Below, one piece after another: positions 60,380 to 64,000 of a stretch of DNA of 64,000 nucleotides (positions within the stretch are counted from its first letter, which is position 1; each line of letters starts with the position of its first letter). The DNA lies in NCBI RefSeq assembly GCF_900101675.1, contig NZ_FNKG01000001.1:601368-665367 (forward strand). Reading direction: 5' to 3'. Both the position numbers and the translations under genes were made by a program. The notes beneath the pieces are model-generated. The model saw nothing but the letters and a program-made list of their open reading frames with translations, had not been told where the DNA came from and made no database searches. The stretch comes from Curtobacterium sp. UNCCL20 (lineage in GTDB: Bacteria > Actinomycetota > Actinomycetes > Actinomycetales > Microbacteriaceae).

Positions 60380-60455
60380 CGGCGAGCCGCCGCGGCGGCC
60401 CGCCCGTGCACCAGCCCCGCCGCCCGCGGACCGCGCGACGACCTCGCCACGTGAT

Positions 60456-60470
60456 CCGCGCCTCCAGTCC
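60456..60470 (-). repeat. Interspersed 15-mer GGACTGGAGGCGCGG (reverse orientation)
   Basis: Exact copy in the 155-bp gap between the SDR and MFS genes; GTGATCCGCGCCTCCAG (60451-60467) repeats 7611-7627. Confidence 0.75.
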
Positions 60471-60534
60471 GGAACGCACTATCCGGAACGGACCACGAAA
60501 CCTGCACCGCACCGTGCTCGCAAAGGAGCGAACC

Positions 60535-61917
60535 GTGTCCCTCCCCAACGCCCCCGCGCTCGGGTCGACCCACGACCCCGGCCTGAAGTCCGCCATCGGC
60601 AAGGCGACCAAGCACCTCATGCCGATGCTCGTCATCCTGTACTTCGTCGCGTTCCTCGACCGCACGAACGTCGGGTTCGCCGAGGAAGCCCTCAGCGTCG
60701 ACCGGAACATCTCCGACGCAGCCTTCGCCCTCGGCGCCGGCATCTTCTTCATCGGCTACGCCATCTTCGAGATCCCGTCGAACCTGCTGCTCAAGCGGTT
60801 CGGTGCCCGGTTCTGGCTCGCGCGCATCGCGATCACGTGGGGCATCGTCGCCGCGCTGTTCTCGTTCACGACGAACGACACCATGTTCATCGTCCTGCGG
60901 TTCATCCTCGGTGTGACCGAGGCGGGCCTGTTCCCGGGCGTGATCATGTACCTGTCCGAGTGGTTCCCGAACAAGGTCCGTGTGCGGATGTTCGCGATCT
61001 TCTACCTGGCGCAGCCGTTCTCGCAGATGATCGGCGCTCCGCTGTCCGGTGGGCTCATCAGCTTCGGCGACAAGGCCACCCCGTTCCACGGCTGGCAGGT
61101 CATGTTCGCCGGCGAGGGCGCCCTGGCCGTGCTGGCCGGCATCGCGGCGCTCGTGTTCCTGACGAACAGCCCGCAGCAGGCGAAGTGGCTCGAGCCCGGT
61201 GAGAAGGACTCGCTGACGGCGGCGATGGCCCGCGAGGACACCGCCCGCAGCGAGGACGGTCCGACGGGCATCTGGAAGGCGATGGCGAGCGGCCGCGTCT
61301 GGTACTTCACGATCATCTACTTCTGCCTGCAGGTCGCCGTGTACGGCACGACCTTCTACCTGCCGCAGCAGGTGTCGGCGCTCCTCGGCCAGGACGTCGG
61401 CTGGCAGGTCGGCCTCGTCGCCGCGATCCCGTGGCTCGTCGGCCTGGTCGCCTGCTACCTCGTCGGTTCGCGGGCGGACACCGTCGGTCGTCGTCGACGC
61501 TGGGGCACCTGGTTCTACATCACGACCGGCCTGTCGATCCTCGGCTCGGCGTGGGCGGGCGCGAACGGGCAGCCGATCCTCGGCATCCTGTTCATCACGC
61601 TGGCCGTCGCGAGCTTCCTGGCGGTCGGGCCGATCACCTGGGCCTACCCGACGGCGTTCCTCACCGGTGCTGCGGCCGCCGCGGGCATCGGCCTCATCAA
61701 CTCGCTCGGCAACCTCGGCGGGTTCGTGGCCCCGATCATGCGCACCGCGATCAACGAGGTGGTGCCGACGGAGAGCGGAGCGTTCGGCATCGTGTCGCTC
61801 GGGGTGCTCGCGTTCGTGGCCGCGGTGATGATCTTCTGCACGAAGCTCTTCCGCGGCGCGAAGGCGGACGAACTCCTCGACACCACGCACGTCCGGGCAC
61901 AGGGAGACGAACGATGA
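60535..61917 (+). CDS. MFS transporter, anion:cation symporter (ACS) family
   Basis: 460 aa from GTG 60535 with AAAGGAG 7 nt upstream. Twelve hydrophobic segments; FLDRTNVGFAEEAL, RFILGVTEAGLFPGVIMYLS and the central loop are typical of ACS carriers for sugar acids, tartrate and similar anions. It presumably brings in the pathway substrate, which points to an acidic substrate. The stop overlaps the kinase ATG by 4 nt. Confidence 0.9.
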   Translation: MSLPNAPALGSTHDPGLKSAIGKATKHLMPMLVILYFVAFLDRTNVGFAEEALSVDRNISDAAFALGAGIFFIGYAIFEIPSNLLLKRFGARFWLARIAITWGIVAALFSFTTNDTMFIVLRFILGVTEAGLFPGVIMYLSEWFPNKVRVRMFAIFYLAQPFSQMIGAPLSGGLISFGDKATPFHGWQVMFAGEGALAVLAGIAALVFLTNSPQQAKWLEPGEKDSLTAAMAREDTARSEDGPTGIWKAMASGRVWYFTIIYFCLQVAVYGTTFYLPQQVSALLGQDVGWQVGLVAAIPWLVGLVACYLVGSRADTVGRRRRWGTWFYITTGLSILGSAWAGANGQPILGILFITLAVASFLAVGPITWAYPTAFLTGAAAAAGIGLINSLGNLGGFVAPIMRTAINEVVPTESGAFGIVSLGVLAFVAAVMIFCTKLFRGAKADELLDTTHVRAQGDER

Positions 61918-63620
61918 CCAGACTGTTCAACGACCCCGCGGACTTCGCGGACGAGGCCACCGACGGGTTCGTCGCGGCGAACGAGCGCTGGGTGCGCAAG
62001 GTGCACGGCGGGGTGGCGCGCTCGACGACGTCGCCCGACGGCACGGTCGCCGTCGTGATCGGCGGCGGGTCCGGGCACTACCCGGCGTTCGGTGGACTCG
62101 TCGGGCACGGTCTGGCGGCCGGTGCGGCGATGGGCAACCTGTTCGCGAGCCCGTCCGCCCAGCAGGTGGCCGGGGTCGCCCGCGCCGCCGCGCACGGCGG
62201 TGGGGTGCTCCTCAGCTACGGCAACTACGCGGGTGACGTGCTCAACTTCGACGCCGCGTCGCGCACGCTCGAAGCCGAGGGCATCCCGGTCCGCACCGTC
62301 CGGGTCACCGACGACGTCACGTCGGCCCCGGCGGACGAGGCAGCCAAGCGCCGCGGCATCGCGGGCGACCTCTGCGTCTTCAAGGTCGCCGGCGCCGCCG
62401 CCGAACGGGGCGACGACCTCGAGGCGGTCACCGCCGTCGCGGACCGCGCGAACGACCGGACCCGGTCGTTCGGCGTCGCGTTCTCCGGGTGCTCGCTGCC
62501 CGGCGCCGAGGAGCCGCTGTTCGAGGTGCCCGAGGGCCGCATGGCGGTCGGCATGGGCATCCACGGGGAGCGCGGCATCGACGAGACCGACGTGCCGACC
62601 GCCGACGGACTCGCGACGCTGCTCGTCTCGCGGCTGCTCGACGAGGTGCCGTCCGGTGTCACGGCCGACGGCGCGCGGGTCGTGCCCATCCTCAACGGGC
62701 TCGGCTCGGTCAAGTACGAGGAGCTCTTCGTCGTCTACCGCTCGGTGCAGCGGCTGCTCGCGGACGCGGGCGTCGTCATCGTCGAGCCGGAGGTCGGGGA
62801 ACTCGTCACGAGCTTCGACATGGCCGGCGTCTCGCTCACCCTGCTGTGGCTCGACGACGAGCTCGAGGAACTGTGGGCAGCACCCGCCGACACCCCCGCG
62901 TACCGCAAGGGCGGCGCGGTCGCGCAGGAGCGGGTGGACCCCTCGGTCGTCGAGGCCGAAGCGTCCCCGGACGCGATCGGCGAGGCCAGCGACGAGTCGC
63001 GTGACGTCGCGGCCCGGATCGCCCGGGGGTTCGCGGCCGTCCGCGCGGTGATCGACGAGCACGCCGACGAACTCGGGCACATCGACTCGGTCGCCGGTGA
63101 CGGCGACCACGGCATCGGCATGCAGCGCGGAGCACACGCCGCCGACGCCGCGGCGTCGGACGCTGTGTCGCGCGGAGCCGGCGCTGGCTCGGTCCTGCGG
63201 ATCGCGGCCGACGCGTGGTCCGACAAGGCCGGCGGTACGTCCGGTGCGATCTGGGGAGCCGCCCTGGAGGCACTGGGTCGCGTCCTCGGGGACGACGAGG
63301 CTCCGACGGGTGCCACCGTCGCGGACGCCGTCGGTGCGGCCAGCGAGGCGGTGCTCGCCTTCGGCGCGACGGTCGGCGACAAGACGATGGTCGACGCGCT
63401 CGTGCCGTTCGGTGCGGTGCTCCGCACCCGAGTCGACGCCGGCGCTCCGCTCGCCGAGGCGTGGGCTGCCGCCGTGTCCGCGGCGAAGGAGGCCGCGGAC
63501 GGCACCGCGGAGCTGCTGCCGAAGATGGGCCGCGCCAGGACCCACGCCGAGCAGGCGGTCGGGACGCCCGACCCGGGAGCGGTGTCGTTCGCGCTCATCG
63601 TGGAGGCGGTCGCACCGTGA
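61914..63620 (+). CDS. Single-chain dihydroxyacetone/erythrulose-type kinase (DhaK-DhaL fusion)
   Basis: 568 aa. The DhaK domain (1-330) has GGGSGHYPAFGG, LLSYGNYAGDVLNF and substrate-binding His217 in GMGIHGERG. The DhaL domain (about 360-568) has VAGDGDHGIGM, DKAGGTSGAIWG and LLPKMGRA. ATP-dependent kinase for a short ketose. Pairing with a TIM homologue, as in the LerK-LerI pair for L-erythrulose in M. smegmatis, suggests a four-carbon ketose rather than plain dihydroxyacetone. Confidence 0.9.
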   Translation: MTRLFNDPADFADEATDGFVAANERWVRKVHGGVARSTTSPDGTVAVVIGGGSGHYPAFGGLVGHGLAAGAAMGNLFASPSAQQVAGVARAAAHGGGVLLSYGNYAGDVLNFDAASRTLEAEGIPVRTVRVTDDVTSAPADEAAKRRGIAGDLCVFKVAGAAAERGDDLEAVTAVADRANDRTRSFGVAFSGCSLPGAEEPLFEVPEGRMAVGMGIHGERGIDETDVPTADGLATLLVSRLLDEVPSGVTADGARVVPILNGLGSVKYEELFVVYRSVQRLLADAGVVIVEPEVGELVTSFDMAGVSLTLLWLDDELEELWAAPADTPAYRKGGAVAQERVDPSVVEAEASPDAIGEASDESRDVAARIARGFAAVRAVIDEHADELGHIDSVAGDGDHGIGMQRGAHAADAAASDAVSRGAGAGSVLRIAADAWSDKAGGTSGAIWGAALEALGRVLGDDEAPTGATVADAVGAASEAVLAFGATVGDKTMVDALVPFGAVLRTRVDAGAPLAEAWAAAVSAAKEAADGTAELLPKMGRARTHAEQAVGTPDPGAVSFALIVEAVAP

Positions 63621-64000
63621 TCACCGTCGGGGTGTCGCTGAAGATGTACTTCTCGCACGCGCGCACGCTCTCGTGGGCGGCGGACGTGGCGGACATCGCT
63701 CGGCGGCACCCCGCGGTGCAGTCCGGCGCCGCCGAGCTGTTCGTCGTCCCGACCTTCCCGGCGCTCGTGCCGGTGCGGCAGGTCATCGACGAGCGCGGTG
63801 CCCCGGTGCTCCTCGGTGCGCAGGACCTGGCGTGGGCGGACGAGGGCGCGTTCACCGGGGAGGTCTCCGGGCGTGAGCTCCGTGAGATCGGGGTCGACCT
63901 CGTCGAGATCGGCCACGCCGAACGGCGGTCCCTGTTCCACGAGACCGACGACGAGATCGCGGGGAAGGTGCACGCCGCGTTCCGCAACCACCTGCGGCCG
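63617..64000 (+). CDS. Triosephosphate isomerase homologue (3' truncated by window)
   Basis: 128 residues visible from a GTG overlapping the kinase stop. VGVSLKMYFSHART replaces the usual NWKMN of TIM, QDLAWADEGAFTGEVS and EIGHAERRSLFHE are TIM motifs with the catalytic His. Divergence at the start and the kinase partner fit an LerI-type isomerase of a four-carbon ketose phosphate. The housekeeping tpiA is usually with gap-pgk, so this is a paralogue. Confidence 0.88.
   Translation, partial: MITVGVSLKMYFSHARTLSWAADVADIARRHPAVQSGAAELFVVPTFPALVPVRQVIDERGAPVLLGAQDLAWADEGAFTGEVSGRELREIGVDLVEIGHAERRSLFHETDDEIAGKVHAAFRNHLRP

Noticed and set aside
1..64000. Prophage, insertion sequence, integrase or toxin-antitoxin genes
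   Set aside because: No transposase, recombinase, phage structural or toxin-antitoxin motif was recognised, and coding style is uniform throughout.

Overview
The window is a contiguous, very GC-rich stretch of actinobacterial chromosome. The gene order gyrB-gyrA-DUF3566-tRNA-Ile-tRNA-Ala-ppiA-rhomboid-crgA-pabA/trpG-pknB-pknA-pbpA-rodA-pstP-fhaB-fhaA is the near-origin order known from actinobacteria such as Mycobacterium. Protein style, the TAGGNT-type promoters and the accessory gene content suggest Microbacteriaceae, most likely a Curtobacterium-like plant-associated organism (inference, not proven). No integrase, transposase, prophage or CRISPR array was seen.

Layout. (1) 1-17.2 kb, core: DNA gyrase, tRNAs, a peptidyl-prolyl isomerase, a rhomboid protease, a dense cluster of DnaA boxes next to crgA, and a minus-strand Ser/Thr kinase and cell-wall operon (fhaA to pknB) in which most genes overlap by 4 bases. 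(2) 17.2-19 kb: a small membrane protein, a Nudix hydrolase and a TetR regulator. (3) 19-43.5 kb: a polyamine catabolic island. Agmatine deiminase (aguA) and N-carbamoylputrescine amidase (aguB) give putrescine. Putrescine oxidase, a class III transaminase and two more flavin amine oxidases open it. Three aldehyde dehydrogenases and GABA transaminase carry it toward succinate. A PotABCD-type ABC transporter and an APC permease probably import the substrates. PucR and Lrp/AsnC regulators sit at divergent promoters.

(4) 43.5-46.9 kb: a 36-aa small gene, a perfect 12-bp-arm palindrome, and a two-gene unit of a GMC oxidoreductase with a cysteine cluster plus an alpha/beta-hydrolase fused to a gluconate-dehydrogenase-subunit-3-like domain. 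(5) 46.9-54.3 kb: a carboxylate-amine ligase/ATP-grasp fusion, an asparagine-synthetase-like amidotransferase, an S9 peptidase and a GNAT acetyltransferase. This set resembles, but is not identical to, the N-acetylglutaminylglutamine amide (NAGGN) osmolyte pathway. (6) 54.3-56.8 kb: a D-amino-acid-oxidase-like flavoprotein and a secreted metzincin-type metalloprotease. (7) 56.8-64 kb: a GntR-controlled sugar or sugar-acid catabolic operon (TIM-barrel isomerase, 3-hydroxyacyl-CoA-dehydrogenase-like enzyme, SDR, MFS carrier, DhaK-DhaL kinase, triosephosphate-isomerase homologue cut by the window end).

Cross-cutting signals: many first genes start 6-8 nt after a TANNNT box and look leaderless; a short interspersed element with core GGMCTGGAGGCGCGG recurs about ten times; several perfect palindromes mark likely operators.
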